Assembly: GCA_963824195.1 (NCBI GenBank)
Contig: CAWGOJ010000025.1
Location: 89,767 to 153,766 of the forward strand
Length of the DNA stretch: 64,000 bases
Source of the DNA: Bog-473 sp963824195
GTDB lineage: Bacteria > Actinomycetota > Acidimicrobiia > Acidimicrobiales > RAAP-2
Direction: 5' to 3'
Translations under genes and position numbers: made by a program
Part shown: piece after piece, positions 33,368 to 41,838 of the stretch
How the letters are laid out: every line of letters begins with the position of its first letter
Position numbering within the stretch: position 1 is the stretch's first letter
Notes under the pieces: generated by a model
What the model was told of the DNA's origin: nothing
The model's input: only the letters and a program-made list of their open reading frames with translations
The model's database searches: none

Positions 33368-33981
33368 CCGACACCGCCGACTTCTGGTTCGACCCCCTGT
33401 GCCCCTGGGCCTGGATCACCTCGCGGTGGATGCTCGAAGTCGAGCAGGTGCGCGATGTGCAGACCAACTGGCACGTCATGTCGCTCGCCATCCTCAATCA
33501 AGGCCGCGCGGAGCTCTCGGACGAGTACAAGGAGCGCATGGCCCGCGCCCTGGGTCCGGTGCGGATCTGCATGGCGGCCGAGCAGGCCAAGGGCCCGGAC
33601 ATCCTGCTCCCGCTCTACACGGCGCTGGGCACGCGGCTGCACGTCCAGCGGCGCGGGCGCGAGGAGGCTGAGGCCGAGGCGATTGTCACCGAGGCACTCG
33701 AGGAGGTCGGGCTCCCGACGTCGCTGGCCCAGGCCGCGACGTCGAGCGAGTACGACGAGGCGCTCGCGGCGTCACACCACGCGGGGATGCACCCTGTCGG
33801 CACCGACGTGGGCACGCCGGTCATCCACTTCAACGGGAAGGCCATCTTCGGCCCGGTCGTCACCCCGGCCCCCAGGGGCGAGGCGGCGGGACGGCTGTGG
33901 GACGGCGTGCTCCTGTGCACCGGGACGGAGGGCTTCTTCGAGCTGAAGCGCACGAGGGACCGGCGGCCGAGCTTCGACTGA
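33364..33981 (+). CDS. Mycothiol-dependent nitroreductase-like DsbA-family protein (Rv2466c type)
   Basis: A 205-residue thioredoxin-fold protein with a helical insert. FWFDPLCPWAWITSRWMLEVEQVRD closely follows the start of M. tuberculosis Rv2466c, a mycothiol-dependent nitroreductase that activates nitro prodrugs. Here the second cysteine of the CPWC centre is Ala (CPWA), leaving one active-site Cys, as in monothiol or glutathione-transferase-like members. VGTDVGTPVIHFNGKAIFGPVVTPAP is the cis-Pro region. GTG start overlapping the SDR stop. Activity with mycothiol is inferred from the family. Confidence 0.82.
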   Translation: MTDTADFWFDPLCPWAWITSRWMLEVEQVRDVQTNWHVMSLAILNQGRAELSDEYKERMARALGPVRICMAAEQAKGPDILLPLYTALGTRLHVQRRGREEAEAEAIVTEALEEVGLPTSLAQAATSSEYDEALAASHHAGMHPVGTDVGTPVIHFNGKAIFGPVVTPAPRGEAAGRLWDGVLLCTGTEGFFELKRTRDRRPSFD

Positions 33982-33993
33982 CGGCCGCCGCCC

Positions 33994-34251
33994 CTAAGCG
34001 CCGTTCGGCACGAATCGGTACACCCACTCGTGGGGTGGGCCATCGTCGAGAAGCACGTAGAGCCCGCCGTGCTCCTCGATCTCGATCCTCGGGGGAAAGG
34101 ACTCCAGCCGGCTGATGCACGGCCCCCCGTCGCACTCAACGAAGAGCCGGTCGCCCGGTCGTATGGGAGCCTTGCCCGGGGCACTCCCGTACCAGTCGGC
34201 CGAATGCCTCGCCCCGGTGTCGTTGCGCGACCGCCCCGAGGTGAGGGCCAC
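33994..34251 (-). CDS. Small hypothetical protein
   Basis: An 85-residue protein. The second half, PGDRLFVECDGGPCISRLESFPPRIEIEEHGGLYVLLDDGPPHEWVYRF, looks like a compact beta-sandwich with alternating hydrophobic residues. The first 25 residues are poorly structured. No family is recognised. The GTG start directly abuts the TAG stop of the upstream membrane-protein gene, which supports coding. It converges on the DsbA-like gene 12 bp away. Confidence 0.6.
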   Translation of the reverse strand: MALTSGRSRNDTGARHSADWYGSAPGKAPIRPGDRLFVECDGGPCISRLESFPPRIEIEEHGGLYVLLDDGPPHEWVYRFVPNGA

Positions 34252-34959
34252 CTATGACACCGCGACGGCCGGCGAGCCCACCGGGGCGCTCCGTCGTTGC
34301 CGGAGGAGGGATGCGCTCGTCACCAGCATGACGACGATGAAGCCCACATAGGCACCCCAGCCGACCACCAGCCAGCCCTTCCCGTGGTAGCTGCTGAACG
34401 TCACGCCGATCCAGACTGCGAGAGCGTTGAACGCGGCGACGACCAAGCTCAGCCATCCGATCCACGGTCGGGCGACCTCGCCTCGCACCATGGCCAAGCC
34501 GAGCGCGCCGAGGAACACCGCCGTCATGACCGAGGTGGCGGAGAAGAAGATCGTGTTCAGGTCCCCCAGCATCCGCACCAGGCTGAGATCCGTGAGGCCG
34601 CCCGGCTGGGCCTCCATGAAGGCCATCACGGTGGTCGGCAGGGCCGCCAATGCAGTCGTGACGGCCACGGCGATCCCCGACCCGAGCACGATCGGGGCCA
34701 GTGACTCGACGCCGTCCTCCGCTCGACTCAGTACGCGATGCAGGTACCCGGCGAACCACACGAGCACCCCGGCGGCGAAAAAGTCGAAAATCATGCCCGC
34801 TTGGAGCGCGGTCCGGTGACCGTGGACCCAGGCCAGCGTCGCCGCCGGAGTGGCGTCGACGCGCGGCTGTTGGGGATAGATGAACCCCGAGAGCACCGCG
34901 AGCACCACGAAGGCGAGCCCGCTCAACGCGCCGATCCGCTCGAACGTACGGTCGTTCAT
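34252..34959 (-). CDS. Membrane protein of unknown function
   Basis: A 235-residue protein with six hydrophobic segments, from IGALSGLAFVVLAVLSGFIYP to WGAYVGFIVVMLVTSASLL, and short loops. The first periplasmic-side loop has VDATPAATLAWVHGHRTALQAG, a pattern seen in small DUF4386-like membrane proteins. No catalytic motif. The ATG was chosen because AAGGGGGA lies 6 bp upstream; an earlier in-frame start adds 32 unlikely residues. Followed directly by the small hypothetical gene, and divergent from the epoxide-hydrolase-like gene. Confidence 0.75.
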   Translation of the reverse strand: MNDRTFERIGALSGLAFVVLAVLSGFIYPQQPRVDATPAATLAWVHGHRTALQAGMIFDFFAAGVLVWFAGYLHRVLSRAEDGVESLAPIVLGSGIAVAVTTALAALPTTVMAFMEAQPGGLTDLSLVRMLGDLNTIFFSATSVMTAVFLGALGLAMVRGEVARPWIGWLSLVVAAFNALAVWIGVTFSSYHGKGWLVVGWGAYVGFIVVMLVTSASLLRQRRSAPVGSPAVAVS

Positions 34960-35128
34960 TACGATTCCCCCTTTTCGTCCCCGTAGGGACGCCGCCAATA
35001 TAGGACCGACGTTGCTCCCGTGCCCGGATCGCATCGTGGGGCTGCGTAAGGGCACACCAGATCATGTGACGCACGGCATCCCGTGCCGGGCGAGCGTTCG
35101 ACGACGTTTTTTGGGGTATACACCCCCC

Positions 35129-35989
35129 GTGGAATCCGACGGCGTTCACCGGCGAGTCGTTGACATGGGTCGGCGGTCGTGCGAGGTGCTAGAAGCCGGC
35201 GATTGGCGGGACCACACGATCGTACTGCTGCATGGTTGGCCCGAGACATCCCATGCGTGGGTACCGGTGATGGAGCTCGCATGCAGCCGCGCTCACCTCG
35301 TTGCCATCGACCTTCCGGGCATCGCAGGATCGAAGGCTTTGCGCGGTGACGGGACCAAGGCCCAAATGGCTCACGCGGTCCACGAGGTCATCACGAAAAT
35401 GGAGTTGGAACAGGTCACCCTCGTGGGCCAGGACGTCGGCGGCATGGTCGCGTACGCGTATTTGTGGGGGTTCGCCGACGTCTCGCGCTGCGTGATCATG
35501 GATGTGGTCATCCCCGGCGTCGATCCGTGGGACGATGTGCTCAGGAATCCAGCTATCTGGCACTTCGCATTCCATGCGGTTCCCGAGTTGCCCGAGATCC
35601 TCGTGCGGGGGCACGAACGCCCCTACTTCGACTTCTTCTACGACTCCTTGTCACACGACTCTTCAAAGCTCACGTCGGAGGCGCGCGACATGTACGCCGA
35701 GGCGTATGCCGGTGCACCGGAACTGAGCGCAGGGTTTGACTGGTACCGGGCGTTTGCCGAGGACGCACGCACGAATCGGAGCCGAAGCCGCGATGCAACG
35801 CCTGCGATGCCGCTGCTCTACCTGCGAGGGGAGCATGAGGGTGGCAACATAGGCGCTTATGCAGCCGGGCTGCGGTCCGCCGGCATCAAGTCGGTGCAGC
35901 ACCGACTCGTCCCCCATGCCGGCCATTTCCCGCCCGAGGAGTCACCAGCCGAAACCTGGAGGATGATCAGCGAGTTCGCCGCGATCTGA
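35129..35989 (+). CDS. Alpha/beta hydrolase, epoxide-hydrolase-like
   Basis: A 286-residue hydrolase. The oxyanion-hole motif LLHGWPETSHAW and the nucleophile elbow LVGQDVGGMVAYAY, with Asp102 rather than Ser, are those of epoxide hydrolases and dehalogenases. The catalytic His is in VPHAGHFPPEESP and the acid probably near LYLRGEHEGG. A cap domain lies between about 130 and 215 (PYFDFFYDSLSHDSS). The GTG start lies 6 bp after TATACA, so the mRNA may be leaderless; no Shine-Dalgarno is present. Base composition in and upstream of this gene is less GC-rich than in its neighbours, a hint of transfer. Confidence 0.82.
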   Translation: MESDGVHRRVVDMGRRSCEVLEAGDWRDHTIVLLHGWPETSHAWVPVMELACSRAHLVAIDLPGIAGSKALRGDGTKAQMAHAVHEVITKMELEQVTLVGQDVGGMVAYAYLWGFADVSRCVIMDVVIPGVDPWDDVLRNPAIWHFAFHAVPELPEILVRGHERPYFDFFYDSLSHDSSKLTSEARDMYAEAYAGAPELSAGFDWYRAFAEDARTNRSRSRDATPAMPLLYLRGEHEGGNIGAYAAGLRSAGIKSVQHRLVPHAGHFPPEESPAETWRMISEFAAI

Positions 35990-36034
35990 TCTATTGACCG
36001 ATCGACCTCGTCCGGCCTGGTGCAATCGCCCCCC

Positions 36035-36661
36035 TCAGCCGCCACGGGGTTGCTGGCGGGTCTTTCGCCACAGGTCGGTGATCTGCACCCCCACCTCCGA
36101 GAGCAGCTCACGGAGGAGCGGCAGCGACAGCCCGAGGACGTTGGACGGGACACCGTCGATGCCATGCACGAAAGGCCCCCCGTAGCCCTCAATGCTGAAC
36201 GCGCCGGCCAGTGCCAACGCCTCGCCGCTGGCGGCGTAAGCCCTGACTTCGTCGTCGGTCGGACGTCCGAATCGGATCAACGTGCTCTCGACATCGCGCA
36301 CGCGAGCCCCCGATCGGGTGTCGATCAGGCAATGACCGGTACGGAGCTGGGCGTGCCGGCCCGACAGCCGCCGCCACATCTCCACCACCTCGGCGCTCGA
36401 TGCCGGCTTGCCCAACGACGCCCCGTCGAATTCGAGCAGGGAGTCACAACCGAGGACCAGCGCGTCCTCGCACCGGGAGGCCACCGCGGACGCCTTCCTC
36501 TCCGCGAGCATCACGACTGCCTCGGCGGCCCGCAGGTCCCCGACGTCCTCGTCGACGCCGCTCACGATGATCTCGGGGTCGAATCCCGCATCGCGCAGGA
36601 CCCGTAGCCTCGCCGGGGAGCCCGACGCGAGGACCAGGCGAGGGTTCGTGGTCGCGGTCAC
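36035..36661 (-). CDS. maf: Maf-family nucleotide pyrophosphatase
   Basis: A 208-residue house-cleaning pyrophosphatase acting on dTTP/UTP or modified pyrimidine nucleotides. LVLASGSPARLRVLRDAGFDPEIIVSGVDED is the Maf signature; ALVLGCDSLLEFDG and LGKPASSAEVVEMWRRLSGRHAQLRTGHCL follow; and GAFSIEGYGGPFVHGIDGVPSNVLGLSLPLLRELL closes the active site. The GTG start overlaps the upstream TrmO-like gene as GTGA. Converges on the epoxide-hydrolase-like gene with a 45-bp gap. Confidence 0.92.
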   Translation of the reverse strand: MTATTNPRLVLASGSPARLRVLRDAGFDPEIIVSGVDEDVGDLRAAEAVVMLAERKASAVASRCEDALVLGCDSLLEFDGASLGKPASSAEVVEMWRRLSGRHAQLRTGHCLIDTRSGARVRDVESTLIRFGRPTDDEVRAYAASGEALALAGAFSIEGYGGPFVHGIDGVPSNVLGLSLPLLRELLSEVGVQITDLWRKTRQQPRGG

Positions 36662-37161
36662 GCGTGCGGGCGCGCCCGGTAGTACCCGTGCATGAGCTCC
36701 GTCGCCCAGGCCGGCTGCCGCACCGCGGCGTCGTCGGGCTCGAACTCCCGCATGTAGGGCTTGACGTCGAGGACGGGCGAGCCCTCGACAGCGTCCAGGC
36801 CGCGCACGTGCAGGTCGAGGCCATCCACCCGCACGAGGGCACAGGCGGAGACACCGAGCCGGTTCGGCCGCATCCTGGCCCGCTGGGCGAACATGCCGAC
36901 CACGGGCCAGTCGGGGTTGCCGCGGGGCCGGCGGGCACCCGTCTGGACCTCGGACTCGTCGACCAGGTGGAACTGGAACACGACCACGAGGTGCGAGAAG
37001 TCGCCGAGGCCCGTCACGACATCGGAACCGAACCGCGCGTCGTCGAGACGGATCACGGCCTCCACCCCACCCCAGTCGTCGTCGACGGCGTCGGTGCGAC
37101 CGCCCACCACGACACCCACGGGTTCCAGCGCGATCACGGGTGCCAAAGCTAGTTTGAGCAC
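36658..37161 (-). CDS. TsaA/TrmO-like (UPF0066) family protein
   Basis: About 167 residues with the beta-barrel core of TrmO, which methylates N6-threonylcarbamoyladenosine in tRNA with SAM. Recognisable are VIRLDDARFGSDVVTGLGDFSHLVVVFQFH, TGARRPRGNPDWPVVGMFAQRARMRPNRLGVSACALV and the closing VLDVKPYMREFEP. The C-terminal domain of full-length TrmO is missing, which is common. A role in tRNA modification is possible but single-domain members are not all characterised. The GTG start has GGGGAGGTG about 8 bp upstream; the longer frame upstream is poorly coding. Confidence 0.78.
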   Translation of the reverse strand: MLKLALAPVIALEPVGVVVGGRTDAVDDDWGGVEAVIRLDDARFGSDVVTGLGDFSHLVVVFQFHLVDESEVQTGARRPRGNPDWPVVGMFAQRARMRPNRLGVSACALVRVDGLDLHVRGLDAVEGSPVLDVKPYMREFEPDDAAVRQPAWATELMHGYYRARPHA

Positions 37162-37254
37162 CGTGCGGTCACCTCCCCTGGGCCAGGAGCGTGGCGACTG
37201 ATCGGGGCCATCACCGCCAACGAGCTCCGCCGGCGGCTCCGTGACCGATCGGCG

Positions 37255-38325
37255 GTGATCACCTGCCTGGTGGCACCGCTCGCCATCGCCGCCATCCTCG
37301 GATTCGCCTTTGCCGGCAACGCCTCCACGAGCACCCTGCCGATCGGGGTCTCCGGCGCGCCGGCCGGCCTGGTGCGCGCGGCCGCACACGCCAGCCAGCT
37401 CCCGGACGACGTCGTGGTCCGGCTCGTCCCGAGCGCGGCGAGCATCAGGCGGGAGGTGGCCGACGGCACCCTCGCCGCCGGCGTGGTCGTCTCCCGGGAC
37501 CGCAAGAGCCTCTCCGATCTCCTCATCCCGATGGTGTCGCCCGGCGCCACGCCCTCCCCAGGCTTCGACGTCGTCGACCGGGCGAACGCGCTGATCGGGC
37601 AGGAGTTCGCCGAGTCGCTGGCGGCCGGACTGGCGAGCCGGCTGTACGCCGGCCGCCTGGAGCGCGGGACGGCGACCGACGCGGCGGCCATCTCCGTCTC
37701 CGCCAGCACCCTGGGCAACGGGGGCAGGGCGGTGCTCGACTACTTCGCGCCCTCCATCGCCGTCATCTTCCTCTTCATCGGCAGCGGCCTCGGCATGCGC
37801 TCGCTCATGATGGAGCGAGTGACCGGGACCCTGGCCCGGCTGGCGGCGGCGCCCATCGGGGCGGGCGCCATCGTGTGGGGGAAGCTGCTCGCCATCGCCC
37901 TCACCGGGCTCACTTCCATCCTGATCGTGTGGGGCGTGACGGCCGCCGTGTTCGGCGCCGACTGGGGCGACCCGCCCGGTGTGCTGCTGATGTGCGTAGG
38001 CGCCACCGCGGCCATGTGCGGGCTCGGAGCCCTCCTGACCTCGTTCGCCCGCACCCCGCAGGAGGCTTTCGCGGCGTCGCTGGTGGTCGGCCTGGTGCTG
38101 GCGCTGCTCGGGGGCAACCTCCTCCCGCCCGGCGCACTCCCCGAGGGCCTCCAGGTGCTCAGCCTCGGTACACCGAACGGCTGGGCGCTGGTCGGGTTCG
38201 GCCGCTTGGCGCTGCTCCGGGAACCGGCGTCGTCGGTGATCGCCCCGTTCCTGGTCCTGTGCCTCATCGCGGTCGTGACGGGCGGGTTCGCCTTGTCCCG
38301 GGTCCGCACGATGGTGATGCCGTGA
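37255..38325 (+). CDS. ABC-2 type permease
   Basis: A membrane subunit of 356 or more residues of an ABC-2 exporter. TM1 is VITCLVAPLAIAAILGFAFAG, then a large extracellular loop (about 30-160), then five helices including the conserved MRSLMMERVTGTLARLAAAPIGAGAIVWGKLLAIAL and LSLGTPNGWALVGFGRLAL. The listed GTG falls inside TM1. In frame upstream the sequence IGAITANELRRRLRDRSA is a typical cytoplasmic N-terminus, reached by a CTG at 37198 with AGGAG 8 bp before, so the true start is probably there. The gene overlaps the next permease as GTGA. No ATPase gene is adjacent. Confidence 0.8.
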   Translation: MITCLVAPLAIAAILGFAFAGNASTSTLPIGVSGAPAGLVRAAAHASQLPDDVVVRLVPSAASIRREVADGTLAAGVVVSRDRKSLSDLLIPMVSPGATPSPGFDVVDRANALIGQEFAESLAAGLASRLYAGRLERGTATDAAAISVSASTLGNGGRAVLDYFAPSIAVIFLFIGSGLGMRSLMMERVTGTLARLAAAPIGAGAIVWGKLLAIALTGLTSILIVWGVTAAVFGADWGDPPGVLLMCVGATAAMCGLGALLTSFARTPQEAFAASLVVGLVLALLGGNLLPPGALPEGLQVLSLGTPNGWALVGFGRLALLREPASSVIAPFLVLCLIAVVTGGFALSRVRTMVMP

Positions 38326-39365
38326 TCCCCATCGTGCGGGTCAACCTGCGTCGGGCCGCCGGTGACCGGCGCTTCCTCTTCGTGGCCACCGTGTTCCCGG
38401 TCCTGTTCATCCTCGTCACCGGAATCCTGACCGGGAGCCCCAAGGAGCCGGTCGGACTCGTGCACCCGCCGCACCGCCTGCTCCAGCTCGTCGCCCACAC
38501 CGGCGACCTCAAGGTGCGGCTGGAGCCGGACCGGGCCCAGCTGGGCGACGACATTCTGCGCGGACGGGTCGTCGCCGGGCTGGTCGGTCTGCCGTCGCCG
38601 TCGGGATCAATCCGCGTCGACTTCGTCAGTGAGTCGGCATCGACCAGCGCGGTACAGGCCCGTACCGACGTGGTGGCGCTGCTCGACCTCATGGCCGCGG
38701 AGGGCACGCGTACGGCCGTGACCGACGTCACGCTCGGCCACACCGACGTGCCGGCCGCGCTCAGCCCTTTCTCGTATGTCGCACCGGCCGACCTCGTCCT
38801 GTTCCTGGGCATCACCGTGCTCCTCCTCGCCTCGGGCGTGGTGGAATCGCGCCGCCTGGGCGTCATGCGGCGCCTCGCCGCAGCCCCGGTGCGCCGGCGG
38901 AGCGTGGTGGCCGCGCTGGTGGCGACGAGCATGGGCGTCGCCGCCGTGCAGTCGGTGGGACTCCTGGTGGTGGGGCGGCTGATCTTCGGGGTGCACTGGG
39001 GCAATCCGGCGGGGGTCTTCCTGGTCCTCCTCATGCTGTCGCTGGCCTACGCCGGGGCCGCGGCGCTCGTCAGCATGCGCTCGCGCACCGAGGAGCAGGC
39101 GATCTCGCTGGCCGTCGTGCTCGGCATCGTGTGCGGCATGCTGGGCGGCTGCATGTACCCCCTCGACGTCGTCGGACCCGTCGTGCGCGCCGTCGGTCAC
39201 GTGGTGCCCCAGGCGTGGGCCATGGATGCCTTCGTGAAACTGATCTACGACCACGCCGGCCTGGTCGCGGTGCTCCCGGAGGTCGGGGCCCTCGCCCTGT
39301 TCGCCGCGGTCCTCTTGGCCCTGGCCCTGCGCGCCTACGTGCGGACGGTGTACTCCGCGGGATGA
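38322..39365 (+). CDS. ABC-2 type permease (second of a pair)
   Basis: A 347-residue ABC-2 permease with the same layout as its neighbour: TM1 at FLFVATVFPVLFILVTGILTG, an extracellular domain to about residue 150, then five helices with VVESRRLGVMRRLAAAPVRRRSVVAALVATSMG and GHVVPQAWAMDAFVKLIYDHAG. The GTG start overlaps the previous stop. The two permeases would make a heterodimer, but the ATP-binding partner must be encoded elsewhere. The 3' end overlaps the flavin monooxygenase gene on the other strand by 31 bp. Confidence 0.82.
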   Translation: MIPIVRVNLRRAAGDRRFLFVATVFPVLFILVTGILTGSPKEPVGLVHPPHRLLQLVAHTGDLKVRLEPDRAQLGDDILRGRVVAGLVGLPSPSGSIRVDFVSESASTSAVQARTDVVALLDLMAAEGTRTAVTDVTLGHTDVPAALSPFSYVAPADLVLFLGITVLLLASGVVESRRLGVMRRLAAAPVRRRSVVAALVATSMGVAAVQSVGLLVVGRLIFGVHWGNPAGVFLVLLMLSLAYAGAAALVSMRSRTEEQAISLAVVLGIVCGMLGGCMYPLDVVGPVVRAVGHVVPQAWAMDAFVKLIYDHAGLVAVLPEVGALALFAAVLLALALRAYVRTVYSAG

Positions 39366-40800
39366 AAGCGCCGGGTCAGCCGGCGGAACTTCCACGTGTG
39401 GTCCGGCCACAGCGTCGTGTTGCGACCGCGGTGATCCAGGTACCAGCTGCGGCAACCGCCGTCGACCCACACCGAGTGCTCCAGCCGCGCCTGCAGCCGC
39501 TCGTTGTATCGCTGCTGGACGCCACGCTTGACCTCGACCACGTGCACACCGGGCCGCGACATGAAGGCCAGTGCGCTGGCGATGTAGTTGATGTGCGACT
39601 CGATCATGTAGATCATGGAGTTGTGGGCCAGCGTCGCGTTGGGCCCGATCATCAGGAACAGGTTCGGGAATCCGGCCACCGTGGAGCCGGCATAGGCCTC
39701 GACGCCGTTGGCCTTCCAGATCTCCGAGAGCCGGGCGCCGTCGCGCCCGACGATGTGCTGGGCGTAGGGGGGCTCGGCGGCCTCGAAGCCGGTTCCCATG
39801 ATCACGACGTCGACCGGGCGGGCGATGCCGTCCTGCCCGACGACCTCGTGGGCGGTGAACGAGGCGACCGGTGACTCCACCACCTCGACGTTGGGCCGGG
39901 TGAGCGAGGGGTAGTAGTCGTCGGAGAGCAACAGGCGCTTGCAGCCCGGCTCGTAGTGAGGGGTCAGCTTGGCGCGCAGAGCCTCGTCGGGGACCTGCCG
40001 GGCCAGGTGGTCCAGGGCCGCCTTCCTGATCGCGGCCTTGCGGCGCGTGCCGTGACCGACGAAGACGGACAGCAACGACTCGAAGAGCCCGTAGATGCGC
40101 AGCCGTGACAGGCGCTGGGTGGCCGGCACCTTGCGGTAGACGAGCTTGCGCAGGCTCGACACGGCGCGGTCCCGCCGCGGCACGATCCACGGGGGCGTGC
40201 GCTGGTACAGGTAGAGGTGCTCGACCACCGGGGCGATCTGGGGTACGAACTGGATCGCCGAGGCACCCGTGCCGACGACGCACACCCGCTTGCCGGTCAG
40301 GTCGAAGCCGTGCTCCCAGCGGGCCGAGTGGAAGACCTTGCCCCGGAATCCGTCCAGCCCGGGGAAGGTGGGGATGGACGGCTCGCTCAGCGGGCCGGTG
40401 GCCCACACCACCACGGGGCGCGGTACTCCTCGCCCCCCGTGGTCCGCACGACCCAGCGCTCGGCCGCGTCGTCCCAGCGCGCCTCGTCCACGGCCCGGCC
40501 GACGCGCAGGTGGTCCCCGACCTCGAAGCGGTCGACGCAGTCGCGCATGTAGTCCCAGATCTCGGACTGGGGCGGGTAGGCGCGCGTCCAGTCGGGGTTG
40601 AGGGCGAAGGAGTACGAGTAGAGGTTCGAAGGCACGTCGCAGGCGGCGCCGGGGTAGGAGTTGTCCCGCCAGGTGCCGCCCAGATCGTTGCCGCGGTCGA
40701 GGACCACGAAGTCGTCGATGCCCATCGACCGGAGCCGGGCGGCCATGCCGATACCGGAGAAGCCGGCACCGACGATGACGACGCGGTGCTCGTGGGTCAC
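39335..40800 (-). pseudogene. Flavin-dependent (Baeyer-Villiger-type) monooxygenase with one frameshift
   Basis: Reads as a FAD/NADPH monooxygenase of about 488 residues if one base is restored. The N-terminal part, HRVVIVGAGFSGIGMAARLRSMGIDDFVVLDRGNDLGGTWRDNSYPGAACDV, is in one frame. From RPVVVWATGPLSEP on, including FRGKVFHSARWEHG (FxGxxxHxxxW fingerprint) and VVGTGASAIQFVP, it is in another. The break is at a GGGG run (40415-40418); five Gs would restore the frame. The GTG start overlaps the dehalogenase stop as GTGA. Apart from the indel no decay is visible, so it may be a sequencing error or a very recent mutation. Confidence 0.85.
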
Positions 40801-41708
40801 GGCGTCGAGGCGATGAAGGAGACGACCACCTCGGCCAGCTCCTCCCCGCAGTCCTCCTGGAGGAAGTGCCCACCGCCGGCGATCGTGGTGTGGGGCCGGC
40901 CCTGTGCCCCGGCGATGTTCTCCTTCAGGTTGCGATCCGCCCCCCTCGTGATGGGGTCGCCGTCGCTGAAGGCGCACAGGAAGGGGCGGTCAAAGGCGGC
41001 CAGACCCACCCAGGCGGCGACATTGGCGTCATGGGCGGGGTCGTCGGGCTGCGACGGCACCAGCATCGGGAAGGCCCGGGCCCCCGCCTTGTACGACTCG
41101 TCCGGGAACGGCGCGTCGTAGGCGCCCTCCACCTCGGGGGACACGGGCTTGGCGCACCCGCCCCGGACGATGCCGCCGGTCGGGAACTGCTCGACCTCCT
41201 GCGAGAAGCGCTGCCAGGCAAAGAAGGCCTCCCCGGGATTGGTGTCGCCGGTGGGCAGGAACGTGTTCGCCGCGACCACCCGGGCGAAGCGGTCGGGGTG
41301 CTCGCCCACCAGGCGCAGGCCGATGAGCCCTCCCCAGTCCTGGCACACCAGCGTGATCTCGCGCAGGTCGAGCCGGTCGAAGAGGAGCTCTCGCATCCAC
41401 TCGACGTGGCGGGCGAACGTGTAGTCGCTGCGCTCGGTGGGCTTGTCCGAACGCCCGAAGCCGACCAGGTCGGGCGCCACGACCTGCAGCCCGGCCGCCG
41501 TGAGGACCGGGATCATCCTGCGGTACAGGTAGGACCAGGAGGGCTCGCCGTGCAGCAGGAGCACGACCGGCCCCGACGGGTCGCCCTCGCGCACGTAGTG
41601 CACCCGCAGGGTGCCGCCCTCGGAGTCGGCGACATCGGCGTAGTGCGGCTCGAAGTCGTAGCCGGGCAGGTCGGCAAAGCGGTCGTCGGGGGTGCGCAGG
41701 GTCTTCAT
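40797..41708 (-). CDS. Haloalkane dehalogenase-like alpha/beta hydrolase
   Basis: A 303-residue hydrolase that matches the DhlA/DhmA-type haloalkane dehalogenases: N-terminal LRTPDDRFADLPGYDFEPHY, oxyanion and halide motif LLHGEPSWSYLYR, LVGFGRSDKPT, and nucleophile Asp124 followed by Trp125 in VCQDWGGLIGLRL, the same numbers as in DhlA. The catalytic His is in AGGGHFLQEDCGEEL. Expected reaction: hydrolytic removal of halide from short haloalkanes. True substrates may be natural halogenated compounds. It is coupled to the flavin monooxygenase gene downstream, which suggests sequential oxidation. Confidence 0.86.
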   Translation of the reverse strand: MKTLRTPDDRFADLPGYDFEPHYADVADSEGGTLRVHYVREGDPSGPVVLLLHGEPSWSYLYRRMIPVLTAAGLQVVAPDLVGFGRSDKPTERSDYTFARHVEWMRELLFDRLDLREITLVCQDWGGLIGLRLVGEHPDRFARVVAANTFLPTGDTNPGEAFFAWQRFSQEVEQFPTGGIVRGGCAKPVSPEVEGAYDAPFPDESYKAGARAFPMLVPSQPDDPAHDANVAAWVGLAAFDRPFLCAFSDGDPITRGADRNLKENIAGAQGRPHTTIAGGGHFLQEDCGEELAEVVVSFIASTP

Positions 41709-41838
41709 GCAGGCGGGAGCCTACGCCGTCCGCGCGCCGGGCCGCCTCCGCTCCGCCCGAGATGCACCCCGCGGTCGCGGCCCGTAACCTGACTCCCACG
41801 TCACAGAATGCACCCGGTAATGGGGAGGGAGCAACGCC

